The translations under genes were made by a program, and so were the position numbers. The notes under the pieces are model-generated. The model ran no database searches. It was given only the letters and a program-made list of their open reading frames with translations, and had not been told where the DNA came from. A stretch of 64,000 bases of DNA from Hymenopus coronatus (lineage: Eukaryota > Arthropoda > Insecta > Mantodea > Hymenopodidae): NCBI GenBank assembly GCA_030762935.1, contig CM060883.1, positions 93,361,501 to 93,425,500 of the forward strand, given 5' to 3'. Numbering within the stretch: position 1 is the stretch's first letter; each line of letters opens with the position of its first letter. Positions 23,919-36,679 of this stretch are shown piece after piece.

Positions 23919-24198
23919 TAAGTCCCCCTCCGTGATGCAGTGGTTACCATGCTATGCTTCACATACCCAAGGTCGCTGACTCAAACCCGGCGGAGGACGA
24001 TTAATTTTTTCGTGCGTAAAAATCCTCAGCATTGCTTTCTTCGGAAGAGAAGTTGATGTACGATACGTAAAAGAATCTCAAGTTTGATAAAGAGGCTTCT
24101 GAGCAAATTTAAGCGGTCCTTCACCACCAATATAGAATGGGAGGCTGAGAATCACAGTAGTTAAAGGGCGTCTATATATAAAATTCCATTTCATTTTC
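23919..24198 (+). mobile_element. tRNA-derived SINE (type B)
   Basis: The head CCCCTCCGTGATGCAGTGGT (A box) leads to GACTCAAACCCGGCGGAGG (B-box arm). The body is TTTTTTCGTGCGTAAAAATC..GGCTTCTGAGCAAATTTAAG and the end is AATGGGAGGC..GGGCGTC with CCATTTCATTTTCAT as tail. It is the same family as 27910-28166. A possible target duplication is ATGTATAA/ATGTGTAA. Confidence 0.8.
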
Positions 24199-24786
24199 AT
24201 GTGTAAAAAAATATAACCCTATCATACTTTTGTTAAACTGGGTTGAATAACTGGAGATTCAATAATAAATATAGATATCTTCTACACAGAGAAATAAAAT
24301 GCTTGTTAAATTCGTAGAAACAACACAGTTAAATCGTAAATTTATGCAATGAAAGCCATGTTAATGATTACCATTACTACCACAACGCGCAGTAATCTGT
24401 GTATCTCGTTAGTTACTTTATGGAGCCCTCTTGCGCCGTCCATTAATTCATAACCAGTTAACCAATTGTAGAACGTCAGAACATATTCGGCATCGTGCTA
24501 TCGCGCGCGCTGCTTTTCGTGTTCTTGTGTGCTGCCAGCCGAGAGAGTGGAGGTTAGGGGAAGCTAGGGTTGCGTGTGACATGTGTTTCATACACGCGTC
24601 TCGCTCGAGGCGTCTCCTAGTTCTTCACTTGTGCTTGTGTGAGACTTATTGTGTGTGTATTTGCTTTAAGTTTTTTGTGTTCTTGTTGGATTTTGAGTTA
24701 AGATGTTTCTGACATACTTTGACTTTGGCCTCCCAGGAGGGGTTAGGCCCCCGTGAGGGAGAGGGGGGGGGGTCCTTGCATCAGAG

Positions 24787-26212
24787 ATGAAGGATCTCTT
24801 AGTGATTTATTCTAGTTCCCCATCGAGCGACGGTATGGAGACCGATATGTCACCAATGCCGATAGTTCGATATCGACACCCACTGCTTCCAATTTTCAAT
24901 CTGATAATGTAGTGACTACACAGTCGAATGGGGCCGGAGTTGGAGACCCGGCCGTGTATACTGGCGTGTCCCCTCCATGCCCTCTCAAATACCTTTCCTC
25001 GGATCTTGGTCCCTGCTTTGTCATTATACGTAGTAATAGCAGGAATATCTGGGATTTTCATCCCCTCAAAATTGGGCGCTGGCTGTTTCAGCAAGTGGAG
25101 GGTGTTACCCATAGCCATAAATGTGGATATAATCAATTAGAAGTCCATTTCTCCTCACATATCTACAATAATACATTTTTGGACCTGGATTTTGATACAT
25201 CACATGATAAGCATTCCTCCATTCCCTATTATAATATTTTTGTTACGGGGGTGGTGCGCGGCATTGATCTTGATATTACGTCGGAGGAGTTGAGTACCCA
25301 TTTGCGTGCTACGGGGCATACATGTGCATCATGTACACCTTTTCAATCGCCGCACTCAGGAAAATGAGGTTACTATATATGTACCCACACGTACCCTAAA
25401 GATTACATTCCTGCCACAAAGGCTGCCTTCACATACCTATCTATACTTTCAAAGATTTCCTGTGGACACTTTACACCGAAAGGGTGCGCTAATTGCGGCA
25501 AATTCCACCATATGCCAAAATTCTGCCGAAACCCAAAAAGATCTCTGAAGTGCGGGCAGGATCACTTGGATGCTTATCAGACCAGCTACGCTGTATTAAT
25601 TGTAAGCAGGCTCATGCCGCAGACCAGTCAGATAAATGTCCCGCCTACAAGCTGGAATCCCAAATTGCGACTAAAATAGCCGAAATACCAGTGTGACGCT
25701 ACGAGGCTCGAGAAATAGTACTAGGTCGTACGTCCTATGCGGGAGTGATGCGCCATATACTGACCGCCAGGTTGCCGGTCGCGGGGAGAAGGCTTTCCCT
25801 GTCGTCTCAGTCGGGACACGGGGGGCTCCGCCCCCGATGTCACGAGTTTCTTATATGACTCCTTCTGTGTCGACCAAGCGCAAATGCATGCAGGCTCAGT
25901 CGCCTATACCAAATGATTAGGTTTTAGACCACTGGGCTCCACATGGCCGATTGCCTAAGGCCACCGGTAGCGCCACTATACCAGATATGATGACGGGGAA
26001 AGACCACCCTTCAGGGGTGCCAGTTGCTATCACTCATAGACCTGCCATGCGGGCGGAGGCTTGTGCCACTCCTATGACCCCACAAAGGCCCTCTACGTCC
26101 CAGGATAAGGATTTCCGGGACCTCCACATCCTGTTTAATAAACTCTTTGAGGAGACTCCAGATTCACTCTTACACACTCTATTACCTCTAAAAACACAAT
26201 TGCGACTCTAAG
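24787..26212 (+). pseudogene. LINE ORF1 (gag), frameshifted
   Basis: Pieces in changing frames make up a LINE gag protein. They are a PDGMETDM-like acidic N-terminus, FVIIRSNSRNIWDFHPLKIG, VTGVVRGIDLDITSEELSTH (the pre-knuckle RNA-binding fold), then PRTLKITFLP-like strands. The zinc knuckles follow: HRKGCANCGKFHHMPKFCR (CX2CX4HX4C), RSLKCGQDH and LRCINCKQAHAADQSDKC. Next is the usual post-knuckle motif RYEAREIV..SYAGVM near 25695-25750. The C-terminus (25951-26212) is open. The gag would package the LINE RNA. At least three shifts are needed. Confidence 0.75.
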
Positions 26213-26231
26213 TTAGTACAGATTTACCGAC

Positions 26232-29200
26232 ATGCACGACCTTCGGCTCTATTACTGGAATGCACGTAGTCTCCACCGTAAAATCCCAGATTTGCGTTGC
26301 CTTTTACCGCGGGTCAGGCCACATGTTATTATCCTTATCGAAACTTGGTTGAATTTGCATCATTCTTTAAGTATTCTTGAATACCAGTGGTATCGCAATG
26401 ATCTTGCGACCCCGGGTGGGGGCGTGGCCATTGGTGTAGCTACTAATATCTCAGTCCACAGCTGGGATACGGATATTCGCTGTCCCCCACATTTAGAAGC
26501 TGTCCGGGTGGTCCTGGGCGATCTTACAATTTTAGGGGTGTACACGACGAGTCAACGCTTTACTGTACTGGAATGGGAGGGCTACCCGTCCCATCACCAG
26601 ATCATATGCGGTGATTTCAACATTGCTAACTTCCATCACATATCACCATTGCAAGGCCACCGACACCCCTTGCTACAGATCGCGACGACTTCCCAATGGA
26701 CTCTGTTGAATTCCCACATGACGACTTGCCTAGGTGCTCCAGGACAGACACATCTCCTGACTTGTTTTTCGCTACCCGACATCGCCCCCCCCCCTATACG
26801 AGTGTGACTCGCCATACCGACACGATGGGGAGTGACCAGTTTCCTTTTGTTATTCAATATACGGCCACCCGACGCCGGGGTCCAGCCCTCTTCCGGCACT
26901 GCCGGCGAGGGGTGGTGGATCCAGAACATTGTTGGCGTTCTATGCGGAACGTTACCGCCGCTATTCCTGACTCCGCCGTTACTTACAAGCTGCTGGAGTC
27001 TTGGTTATATGAGTACCGCGATACTTTTCATCCCCTGGTTGAGACCTCATTGCCTAAAGTACCCAAACCACCCTGGTGGACAGCGTAATGTTCTCGTCTG
27101 CTCGCAGAAAAACGTTTGGCATACACCATCGTCTACTTTTTTTGCTAAACGCACCGAGGTCCGAACTTGTAGACAACTTAGACGTATTAAACAAGCTGCC
27201 TGGGTGAACTACTGCAATTCCATTATATCGTCCACCCCGGTACCTCAATTATGGCATCAACTTGCTTGGTACAAACATTCCCATCTCTCCCGACGGCTAT
27301 CGCCTTTAGACGGGAATCCAGCCCTCCAAAAACAATTTCTTCGTATGTTTACTCTGGATTACGTATCAGCGGATTCGCAGGTTGCCGTATCGGTTATAGA
27401 TCACGAGTATCCGTTACTATTGCCTATCACACCCGCGGATACGAGTTTAGCATTACAGAATAAATTTGGTAAGTCTGCCCCAGGGGCAGACGGGCTCACC
27501 TATGCCTTTCTGAAGCTAATACCGGAATCTTGGTACACACTTTTGGCACGGGTTTTTACTCTGGTACACTCTGCCTCGGTCCCATCGTCCTAGCAGGAAG
27601 TCATTATTCTTCCTATTTTAAAACCGGATCGCTCTGGTCATTCCCAGATAGACTACCGTCCGATTTGTCTACTTCAAACTCTACGTAAACTTTTTGAGAA
27701 AATTCTACAGGATCGTCTCAGCTTCTTCCTGGAGCGCTATCACTTATGGCCACGCACACAATATGGCTTTCGTAAAAGCTACGGAACTACCTTCCCTCTA
27801 TAAACCTTTCTTACCGATGTCCACATCACGTTCGGTACCGGCAAACACGTCCTTGCGCTCTTTGTTGACGTTTCCTCTGCGTACGACCATGTTTCCCTTC
27901 ATCTGTTACGTCGCCCTCCGTGGTGTAATGGTTAACATGCTGACTTCAAACCCGGCGGAGGACGATGGATTTTTTTCGGGCGTAAAAATCCTTAGCATGG
28001 CTTCCTTCGGAAGGAAAGTAAAGCTGTGGGTCCCGTGTCGTAGATTTACGGCACGTAAAAGAACTGCAACTCTGATAGAGAGGCCTCTGAGCAAAATTAA
28101 GCGGTATTTCACGCCCAGTATAGAATGGGACGTTAAAGAGCGTCCATAAATAAAACGCCATTTCATTTCATCTGTTACTGCAATGTTTACGGGCCATCGG
28201 ACTTCCTCCCCCGTCATCGCCGCGTTACATGTTAACCGACGCTGTACGCGGTCTCCCACACAGCCACGCCCGCTTCACTCCCATGGGCTCATCCAGGTTT
28301 CCGCCCTTAGCCTTTTACTTTATACACCCTATGTGGGCGATATTTTTTCGGAGGTTCGGTCTCTTTACGGGTTCTACAATATGCCGATGACATCATATAC
28401 CACGTGATCTCGCCGCGTTCCCACACGATGTTGCGCACGTTTAAATCCGATTGTCAACCTGTTCTTGATTTCTTCGCTACCCTGGGTCTATCCGTTAACA
28501 TCACAAAACCCCGCTTTCTTAAGTTTCAGCGTACGATGCGCCCTTCGGGAGTTTCTATCCACCTCAATAATCTCGACCTGCATGCGGTCACAACTACTCA
28601 ATTTCTCGGTGTGTTGCTGCAACAAGACCTCCGTTTTACCGCATATTACAAATCTCTTCTCTCGACGTTGCAATCTTTGAAATATTTGTTTAAGGCGATG
28701 GCGGTGCGCCATTGGTCTTGCTCCGCCTTTTTCCCCCGTTGATTTTTTCTCGCCTAGAGTACGGACTTACATTGGCACTCTTGCCTACGAAGAGCCTCCA
28801 GGCGAAATTCTCCGTCTTTTTTGTTTTATCAGCTTTACAATATTATTTTTAATATCCCGGGCCGTCCCGCCTTAATCCTCAACCAACTTTGTTTTCCTAT
28901 TTACGATTCTCCGCATCGTCAGTTTACTGTTGGTTGCCGCCTGATTGCCGATTTATTAACCTTTTCGCGTAAACTGACCCGGCTGACAGCGATTCTCCGT
29001 GATTCTCATCCGATTGACGCGAAAATCCCGCTACCGCTGGTCCACTGCCTTGCATCGTTTCTTTCCTATATCACATTTATCGGACACCTGTCCGCCCGGT
29101 ATATCTACTGGATTGGCGTGGAATTCCCTGCCCCCCCCACAATGACCATTGACACTACATCTTTTTCAGGGCTCACTCACTGCCGCTGACAGGACCTGGT

Positions 29201-30060
29201 GGAAATTTATATCACCGTACCTTGCATCCACCCCGTCTGTTTCGCTGCGAATACTTTTTGCAGATGGCTCCAAAACGCCGGATGGAGTCAGTTCGGGTGT
29301 TTACATCTGGACCACGCGAATCCCTCGCACCTGGAGATTACACTCGTGTACGTCTATTTAGTCTGCTGAAGCTATTGCCCTATATCAGGCTCCAGTGACG
29401 CTCCAGTCCTCACCTCCGTTTCGGGCCCTTATCTTTACAGATTGTCTTAGCCTTCTTCTAGCCCTGGCCCGTCCCTTTCAGAGGATCCGTCGACAAATTT
29501 ATGAAATTCTTATACTTAACCTCATTCACCGTTTATCGCTCTCCACAGAGGTCACGCTCGTTTGGATATCTAGCCATGTCGGCATCAAGGGTTATGGCAT
29601 TGTAGATGCCACGGCGACTTCGGCTGCGGATATTACACCCGATCTTTTGACACCTCCGTGTGACATTTCCTCTGACTTGTTACGGTTAGCCCGGGAAGTT
29701 TCTAGATGTCGACCGGAACTTCCCTCTCTACACTTGGTACACTTCCTATCACACACTCCGCGCTTACCGAAAATAGCTTTTTCTTATTATTTTCGCGCTT
29801 TATTACATGTGGCTGTGACCCCGGATCTTATCCGTCTACGTGATTTTGACAGGTGTGCCTGCGCGCACGTAGCTGACATTAACCACTTTTTTTTTTTTGC
29901 GAGCCCTTTACACGCTGCAGCATCCCACCAGTTTCTCTCTCAGTTACTACAAATATTTCCGACTGGTCCGTTTCAACTCCCCTCGCTTCTGGTTCCTTTC
30001 TCTCCACTCATTTGTAAGGCTTTATTTCGTTTTATCACACGCACACGCATGAAATTTTGA
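26232..30060 (+). pseudogene. LINE ORF2: endonuclease, RT, RNase H (broken)
   Basis: The endonuclease (26232 to about 26870) has YYWNARSLHRK, LIETWL, a Gly-rich strand and IICGDFNIAN. After a frameshift in a C10 run (26785-26794) it continues with GSDQFPFVI, where the usual SDH histidine is Gln. PWWTA marks the linker. The RT has GKSAPGADGLTYAFLKL and an in-frame stop near 27592. It continues with DYRPICLLQTLRKLFEKIL and FVDVSSAYDHVS, is then cut by a SINE, and resumes with LQYADDII (YADD at 28380-28391), LGLSVNITKP and FLGVLLQQ. RNase H has LFADGSKTPDG, ALIFTDCLSLLLAL and WISSHVGIKGY..VDATA. The C-terminal Cys/His element is reduced to CACAHVADINHFF. The enzyme would nick target DNA and reverse transcribe its own RNA. 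Confidence 0.85.
27910..28166 (+). mobile_element. SINE type B inserted in LINE RT
   Basis: A perfect 12-bp target duplication TTCATCTGTTAC flanks it (27898-27909, 28167-28178). The head is CCCTCCGTGGTGTAATGGTT (A box), CTTCAAACCCGGCGGAGG is the B-box arm, the body is TTTTTTTCGGGCGTAAAAAT.., and the end is AGAGCGTCCATAAATAAAAC plus CCATTTCATT. The tail is not poly(A), unlike type A, so a different LINE partner is likely. It splits the RT between the FVDVSSAYDH block and the YADD block. Confidence 0.9.
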
Positions 30061-30084
30061 ATCCCCTCCAACATCACTTCCGGT

Positions 30085-30858
30085 CATCATATTCATATTC
30101 ATTTATTTCATCCTTCAGATCATGTATACATGATATGGACTCGTCAATAAGTTACATAGGAATATAACAATAAGTTAAAAGGACACACATACACATATGC
30201 ATACAGCATTTAGGGTCACCACACATATCCATACTGCCTTAATTAGTAAGACTTATTTACATATTCCATAACTGAATAAAATGCATTCTCTAATAGGTAC
30301 AATTTGAGTTTTTTCTTAAACAGATTTACATTTTCAATATTTTTTATATTAAGGGGTAGCCTATTATACAGTTTTATTCCATTATGATTTACACTGTTTT
30401 TGGCTAGATTCGTTCTGCAATATTGCACATGTAGATTTCCTTTCTGCCTTGTACTATGATAATGAATCTCTTGGTTATCTGGTAACTGATGCCTTATTCG
30501 TCTGATATGATGGATAACTCCTAATATATACATACTTGGTGCAGTCATAATCCTTAACCTTTTGAACAGTTCCCTGCATGGAGATCTACTTGATTCGCCA
30601 GTCATTATTCTTATGGCCCGCTTTTGCAACCGAAAAACTTTTTCAGATTCTGTTGATGCCCCCCAGAACATTATTCCATACCTTATATGACTATGGATGT
30701 ATGCAAAATAAGCACTTCTAAAAACTTGCACACTCGTCACTCTTTTCAATGTACTCAATATATAACATCCCACACTTAGTTTCTTGGTTAGCATATTTAT
30801 ATGTGTCCCCCATTTGAGATCGTCTGTAATAATTATCCCCAGAAATTTAGTACTTGTT
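30085..30858 (-). pseudogene. CR1/Jockey-like RT C-terminus
   Basis: The minus strand reads STKFLGIIITDDLKWGTHIN (30858 inward), then an open frame (30794-30243) with FAYIHSHIRYGIMFWGAS, FRLQKRAIRIMTG, CRELFKRLRIMTAPSMYILG and a basic C-terminus IENVNLFKKKLKLYLLENAF. This is the end of the RT thumb region of CR1/Jockey-type LINEs; the catalytic palm is absent (5' truncation). The 3' UTR ends near 30085 in a (TGAATA)-type tail. It is quite well preserved. The host of the insertion is the LINE 3' flank. Confidence 0.85.
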
Positions 30859-31318
30859 TCTTCTTTTTCTTTCTTCCGAATCCGCGGTGGACACTGCAGC
30901 TATCCGCTCTGGCTGGCAGTCGCCTATATAAACAAGCCTCAACAACAACTACTACAGACGCCAAGGGCTTAGGCTCGAAAACGTCCCAGGATACAACGAC
31001 TGGCTCATCAGAGTCAACCAGCACTAACTCCATCCTTCACCCTAGAATTCCTTCATTCCTCTCCCCGAATACTCTGCGGTGGCAGTCTGGGCCTCGGTCA
31101 AGTCTGTCTCCCGGTCCTCATTTCACCCTTCTGACTACACCCTGCAGTCAGTTATATTATCGCCTTGAATCCGCGGGTGCAATCATGCGGTACCGCCTCT
31201 CCTTTCTTCCTTCTAATACCGGTGGAGGGGGTTTTAGTCAGTATGCCCACATGGGAGACCCCGACACTCCGGGCTTGCTCGGGTTAGTCCATAAGGTGGA
31301 TTTTTCCCCTCCACTCGG

Positions 31319-31350
<32 letters not shown>
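30859..31350 (+). mobile_element. Poly(A) retroposon sharing 3' module with 8.6-kb element
   Basis: The left ~95 bp (CCGCGGTGGACACTGCAGC.. GTCGCCTATATAAACAAGCC) differ from the 8.6-kb element. From AGACGCCAAGGGCTTAGGCT (30956) to about 31318 the sequence is ~97% identical to 9654-10020 by eye. It ends in a ~32-nt poly(A) (31319-31350). The coding remnant in the shared part stops at the same CAGCACTAA as the gag. No target duplication was evident. Confidence 0.8.
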
Positions 31351-31354
<4 letters not shown>

Positions 31355-32491
31355 CTACTACATCAGAACTAACTTCAGTGAAGCCAACCATGTTCTAGTG
31401 AGTGTAGTATATACATATTAGTAAAACCGTCTTGAGAGCTCTTATTTACTGAAGTCGATTTAAAAATGATATATTTATTATGATCAGTGGTTCATCTTTT
31501 ATTACTGTCTGGGCAAAGACCAGTTATATTCTCATAACAATACTGCGAAAGAAAATTAGTTACTTTAACTTTTAAACGTTGGAATTGTCCCCACATGCAA
31601 AGCAGCTGATGTAAGTAAATAATCAAGAGGAGAACATGGCTTTTGTGATGGATGGAGGTATTGAATATTCAAGTATCTCAGTATTTGTTTCCATACTTCG
31701 TAATATATTATCGTGGAAGCTGCACAGTGACTGGAGAGAGGAATTGGTTATATGAATAATAAGTGTGCACAAAGTTTATTGGATAACATAACCATTTTGT
31801 TAATGGAGGAGTTCATGGGAATAAGGATGTTCAGGCCCTTATTGTATTTTCTGAATATGCAGGTTTCATGGCATGAGTCTACCAAATTTTGTTTTCTTCC
31901 CGCCATCACAGATTGGCAGTATAATTTGCAGATTAATTCTTAAGAGTTTCCGTGATGCACCTTTGCCACCTTCTCTTGAAACTTGATCGCAATCTTTCAA
32001 GCAGACACCATTCTTAATGTTCATTAATGTAAACACAGAAAGCTGCGAAGGTAACTCAGTTCGAGGCATGAAAGTGAGCTTTGTGCAGTGGCACTTGTTA
32101 CAGGAACTGTTGTAAATAATTTAATCAATTTAGTTCTCTGGGAAAATTTAAAGCAACTGGATCTTTGTTCAAACGACTGTATCCACTGTTATTCCATACA
32201 CTTTTTTTCGTAGGAAAAACAATAAGCAGTAAAGCTTATTTAGCACTTCACATCACACTTCTATTCCTATTGAAATGAACAGACGACATTAGCTGTGCTG
32301 TTACATTCTGGGGTGGTTGTCCATCACAAATAATTTTACCTTTTACCGCAAAAAAAAGTTTACCAAATGGCTGCTTTAACAGTCAACAGCACAGTGGTCT
32401 GAATTCACTTCAAAATTGGTGGCTGAAGCACATGCTTTAAGTACATGATGATGTTATTTTAAAATCACATAATTTTAAGATTATGTCTTTG
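31351..32491. other. No recognisable gene
   Basis: AT-rich DNA. Small frames at 31752-31943 and 31866-32069 show no known domain. Confidence 0.5.
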
Positions 32492-33352
32492 TTTACTTTC
32501 TCTGCATGCTATGCACCCAAAAATTGTACAGGAAATATAATGATGCAACAAAAGTATTTTATAAAAATGTCCATGTGTGTGTATGCGTGTGTGCAGCATA
32601 GCTCAAAAATAAAAAGTATGTTAAATACCAAACTTGGTATTTAAGTTCAGTATCTTCCAAGGATGTGACATGAAGGCTTTCATGAAAATCCCCCCACCTT
32701 CAATTACTTTTATATGGAAAAATTTACGAAAATTTGGATTTTCCCAAATATGACTCAGACGATTTGATTAAAATATCCTATATTAAAGGTAGGTATTTAC
32801 ATATCAAATAACATGTAGACGATTTGATTAAAATATCCTATATTAAAGGTAGGTATTTACATATCAAATAACATGTAGATCTTGAATTTTCTTGGAATAG
32901 CCTCTGAAGACATCTTTATTCGGGATGAATTTTGCCTTATTGATAAACTATAAATGATAGGCAAAACCTCACCTAACAAAAAATGTAGAGCTTGTTAAAA
33001 TGCACAATTTGTTATATATGGTTTTTTTCGTGGAGTTGAGTGTTTTTGAGATATTCCTTGATATTTATTTCAGATGTAAAATACTTAAAGTTTTCTCACA
33101 CAGAAATTTGTAAACTCCTAGCCATGTATAGAAACAGATTTCAACCACACGGCAACCAGTTTTAAAAGATTTGGCTATTTAGTCTAATGTATTCCCTTAT
33201 TTACCTTCCACATACAAGGAAGCAAGTAATTAAGACAACTTCTGCTAACGTTTATCTCGATTATCATAAAGCTGATAGAAGAATAAGCTGTTTAACAATA
33301 ATTTGTTACAGTGATGTAGAAAAAGTCATATGAATGGAACACTCAGATTTTT
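32492..33352 (+). mobile_element. 850-repeat with internal 60-bp duplication
   Basis: The left palindrome is deleted to ACTTTCTCTGCATGCTATGC. The central tract is GTGTGTGTATGCGTGTG. The right end is complete (AGTCATATGAATGGAACACT CAGA plus T-run). The interior carries a perfect 60-bp tandem duplication. Confidence 0.9.
32759..32878. repeat. Perfect 60-bp tandem duplication
   Basis: Two successive identical 60-bp blocks, starting GACGATTTGATTAAAATATC, inside the 850-repeat. No divergence is visible, so the duplication is recent or an assembly artefact. Confidence 0.95.
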
Positions 33353-33559
33353 TGCTCCTCACCAAGACAAAAAGCTATGGATTTGACACTCATACTAAGC
33401 AATACTCAAACCATCCCATTCTACCTTTTCACGGATGTGATAGACTGTTCAATATTCCCAAATATATGAACAACAGACCAATTTCCTTAAACAAGATAAG
33501 GTGATGTTTTGCCACTGTTATTTTCCCTTTTTGGAAGTTATCAACTGGTAATGAGAGCT

Positions 33560-33728
33560 GATGGCCGCGTGGTTAGACCACTTGCCTCTTACCTGGATGC
33601 CCTGCTTGGATACCAAGCGACCACATGTGAAATTTGTGGTGGGGCAGGTTCTCTCTGGTTTTCCACTTATCATCATCGCCTACAGCACCATATGTAGTAA
33701 AATTGGGTGTTACACACTAAGAAAAAGA
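33560..33728 (+). mobile_element. SINE type A, diverged
   Basis: GATGGCCGCGTGGTTAGACC (A box) is followed by TACCAAGCGACCACATGTGA (post-B-box segment; the B box itself is degraded to TTGGATACC), then GGTTCTCTCTGGTTTTCCAC, ATCATCGCCTACAGCACC and the end TTGGGTGTTACACACT plus A-rich sequence. Confidence 0.75.
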
Positions 33729-33863
33729 GCTCAAAATGACTAGTTTGAAAGCTAACTCTAAAGTAAAACTAATAACGAAAAATATAGTAGGGTAATTATT
33801 ACAGATAATGCTACACTTCAATTGATTAATGGTAGAGTTACCACTGAGTAATCCTATGCAAAG

Positions 33864-34101
33864 TTTTTTTTTTTTTTTTTTTTGTAATAGCTTGACATCC
33901 TTTAATCTTTTTGGTTATATCAGACAATGTATGAATTTGGTGAAATGATCCTCGGGGTCCATGGAGTTTAAAGTTACTCGATATTCGTCCTCTCGGGATA
34001 AGGGAAAAGCCCCCAAAAAACCTCATTCACGTAACTCATCCTAAGCGAGATTCAAACTCGTGACCTGTTGAATGTGAGGTAGACACACTACCCAGGCAGG
34101 T
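33864..34101 (-). mobile_element. tRNA-derived SINE (type C), poly(A)
   Basis: Flanked by a 9-bp duplication TATGCAAAG (33855-33863, 34102-34110). On the minus strand it has the head CCTGCCTGGGTAGTGTGTCT (A box), the B box GAGTTTGAATCTCGC, and a body with GGGGGCTTTTCCCTTATCC. It ends in a 20-nt poly(A), seen on + as the T-run 33864-33883. A second member lies at 59885-60052. Confidence 0.8.
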
Positions 34102-34344
34102 TATGCAAAGTTCTCGCTCAGCAATGAACAATAGTATTCCTTATACTACATTCTTGGTGTTTTTGGTATTAACAAAATTACTAAAATACAAACACAATGG
34201 AATATTTACAGGTAATTTCTTTTCAAAATGCCCATTCTTTTAAAGTGTAATGGTACAAAACAATTTTAAAAGAATGGTGTGAGGTTTGTTTGGTCCCACC
34301 TTGATCAATACTCGGGACATTGAACAATTTTAACATAAGCAGCT

Positions 34345-34540
34345 AATATTGGACCTTTCGTTTTTGACTATGCTGCCCAAAGACACACACACACACACAG
34401 ACATTTTTCTAAAAATGCTTTTTTTGGGTTCAGGGAGGCCCAAAACATGTATTTCTGGTGAAATCTTGGTATTACATTTTTGGGTGCATTACAATACCTT
34501 CTCTATACACTATGTATGTAGTATGTGTAGAGAAAGTAAA
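34345..34540 (-). mobile_element. 850-repeat, left part, inverted
   Basis: On + it reads as the reverse complement of the family's left third: TTTCGTTTTTGACTATGCTG, (CA)n, CATTTTTGGGTGCATTACAA, then the palindromic end ..TACACTATGTATGTAGT.. AGAGAAAGT at 34540. Only ~200 bp are kept. Confidence 0.85.
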
Positions 34541-36679
34541 AAAACTTAGTGTATGGGGAGTGAGCATATAAGATGTTTTAAAATTAAAACTTTATGTTGA
34601 TTAAGATTGCTTAATAGTTTTAGGTAACATGGAAGTTTAGAATAAACTTTTACTACTTTTTTTTAAAAAAACCTATATACCTTTGTGATCCAAACCTATT
34701 GTCAAATATCCTACAGTCCTTCAGGAGTTGTGTCTGCTTATAAAATGTACTTATCTTTATATAGCTTCATTCCATTCAATTTCTGGAAAAACAAACTGAA
34801 GTAATGGAAGTGGTTATTATTGAGGCTCGATTAATGAAATACTCAGTTCTATTTTGTACCTCAGCAGCCATTGAGTGGTCTGCAGTGACGAGGAGGAGAT
34901 CAGATGAACACTGATTAATGGCATTGCATCACTGTAAACCAATTTTATTAATATTTTGATAATAGTAATCTTTTTATTAATATAGTAGTAAAACTTATAC
35001 ATTTTAAATAACATTAATAAATACAAATTATTAATAATAGAGGAATGCATTATCTGTCCATCCTTACTTTGCCGGTGATGTAAACAAATCAGAAAGTATT
35101 TTTCCATGGACACATGTGTACACGGCACATGGTGCTAAGCTGGTTAGTCTGACCTATGTTTGGCAGGCAATTGTTGATAATGGGAACAATACCCTGTTCC
35201 CGAGTAAGTTGAGTGATGTAGTGTTACCATTTACCAACTCACAGTTACTAGCTTCAATTCCCCTAGCTACCTACTTCTATATTGACAGATAATGATTACC
35301 TCTCTTATAAAACATCAAAACAGGGCGAGTCGTTATATATTCAGTACAAGATGTAAAATTCTCCCTTAAAATTATAAAATGCAGACATGTTTTGAAAGTT
35401 TATTTAAGTATTGCATACATACATCAGTGCAACAGTTTTTTGCAAATTTTAAGAGTTCACATATGTACTGCACTTTTCTTTAATATTCCGACTTAGCCAG
35501 AAGATGGAGCTGGTCGTACTCCATTTGTTGCAGTTGCAATCAAACTGTCTGAATCATACCAGAGATTGATAATTAGTGGGCAAACGACAATGTCCACCAT
35601 TCCATCCTGCTTTTTGAGCAATGTGAGAGGTATTTTGGTTTTTACTTGTTGAAAAGATGTACCTCAGCTAATTCAAAAGTTTTGTAACTTTAGGAAACTC
35701 TAGTGAATTCTACCATTAAGCTAATTGTTTCATGAAAAAGTAAGGTACTTTTCACAAAACTTATTATTTATCCTAGGAATCGCCTAGCTGGTATTACATG
35801 TTTTTGCCATTACTGTTGACTAGAAGCAGCCATTGAACTGCTCAATGTATATGCATTGTTGCATAAAAAATGATTAAATGGCCAGTAGATTTTGCTATTT
35901 AATCATTCATTCTATATCATTATACAGCATTGCATGGTGTAATACAATATTTCTGTACACTCTTGGCAATTTAAGAGGAACTATTTTGTGATGGAGAAAA
36001 GCAGTAAAATGTTCAGGAACCAATCATAGCCATGGCAACCTGTTGCCTTTCTTTACATTACCAGTGAAGTATGGCTGGTTGGAGAATATTTTCTTAAACG
36101 CTTCACCATAAAGTGTTGCTGTAATAATTGGGAAAGGAATAGAAGAATTGTTAAAGAAACATGCATTATTGTAATAAAACTGCTGTTTATTATTCTGATT
36201 ACAATGAAAAATCTTTTTACAAATAAACATCTTTATTTGATCCTTTCGTAACAATACTGCCATACAGTTTTCTTTCAATGTTTGCTGTGGCTGTTGCTAA
36301 AACTGCTCCTTTTGAATTTGCCATCAAAAACTGACTGGCAAAAAACTTCCAGAAGTAGTAGTTATTGTTGCACCTGCAAACTACAGCAGGTGTTGCAAAC
36401 TTTCACAAAGCTTCAATGTAAAGTGCTCAGCAAATGCATAGGTACCGTGCAACATGATAACATGACAACACACAGTGCTGACTTGTTTTTCTCTGCTCTG
36501 AAACTGCAGTATTGAGCTGACAGTGGTTGAGTTAGTACCAGTGTGCTTTATTATGTTGTCCTGTACTTAGTCACAAAGTGTACTATGGCTCAGCATTTGT
36601 TTTCTACTGCACAGCGTGTATTTATTTATGACTCATATGTGAACACATTTTGTTAGTAGACTCTCAGTAGTGTATACAA
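34541..36679. other. No recognisable gene
   Basis: AT-rich DNA. The frames at 34817-35128, 36024-36278 and 36282-36515 show nothing I recognise. There are no SINE boxes. Confidence 0.5.

Larger units (their letters stand above)
24440..30070 (+). mobile_element. I-like non-LTR retrotransposon, near full length
   Basis: A GC- and CpG-richer block carrying, in order, a 5' leader (about 24440-24786), ORF1 gag with zinc knuckles and ORF2 with apurinic-type endonuclease, reverse transcriptase and RNase H plus a Cys/His tail. RNase H after RT is typical of the I, R1, Loa and Outcast group rather than CR1 or RTE. It has several frameshifts and stops and a SINE insertion, so this copy is dead, though most motifs survive. 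No poly(A) or clear target duplication was found; the 3' end lies between 30060 and 30085. Confidence 0.85.
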
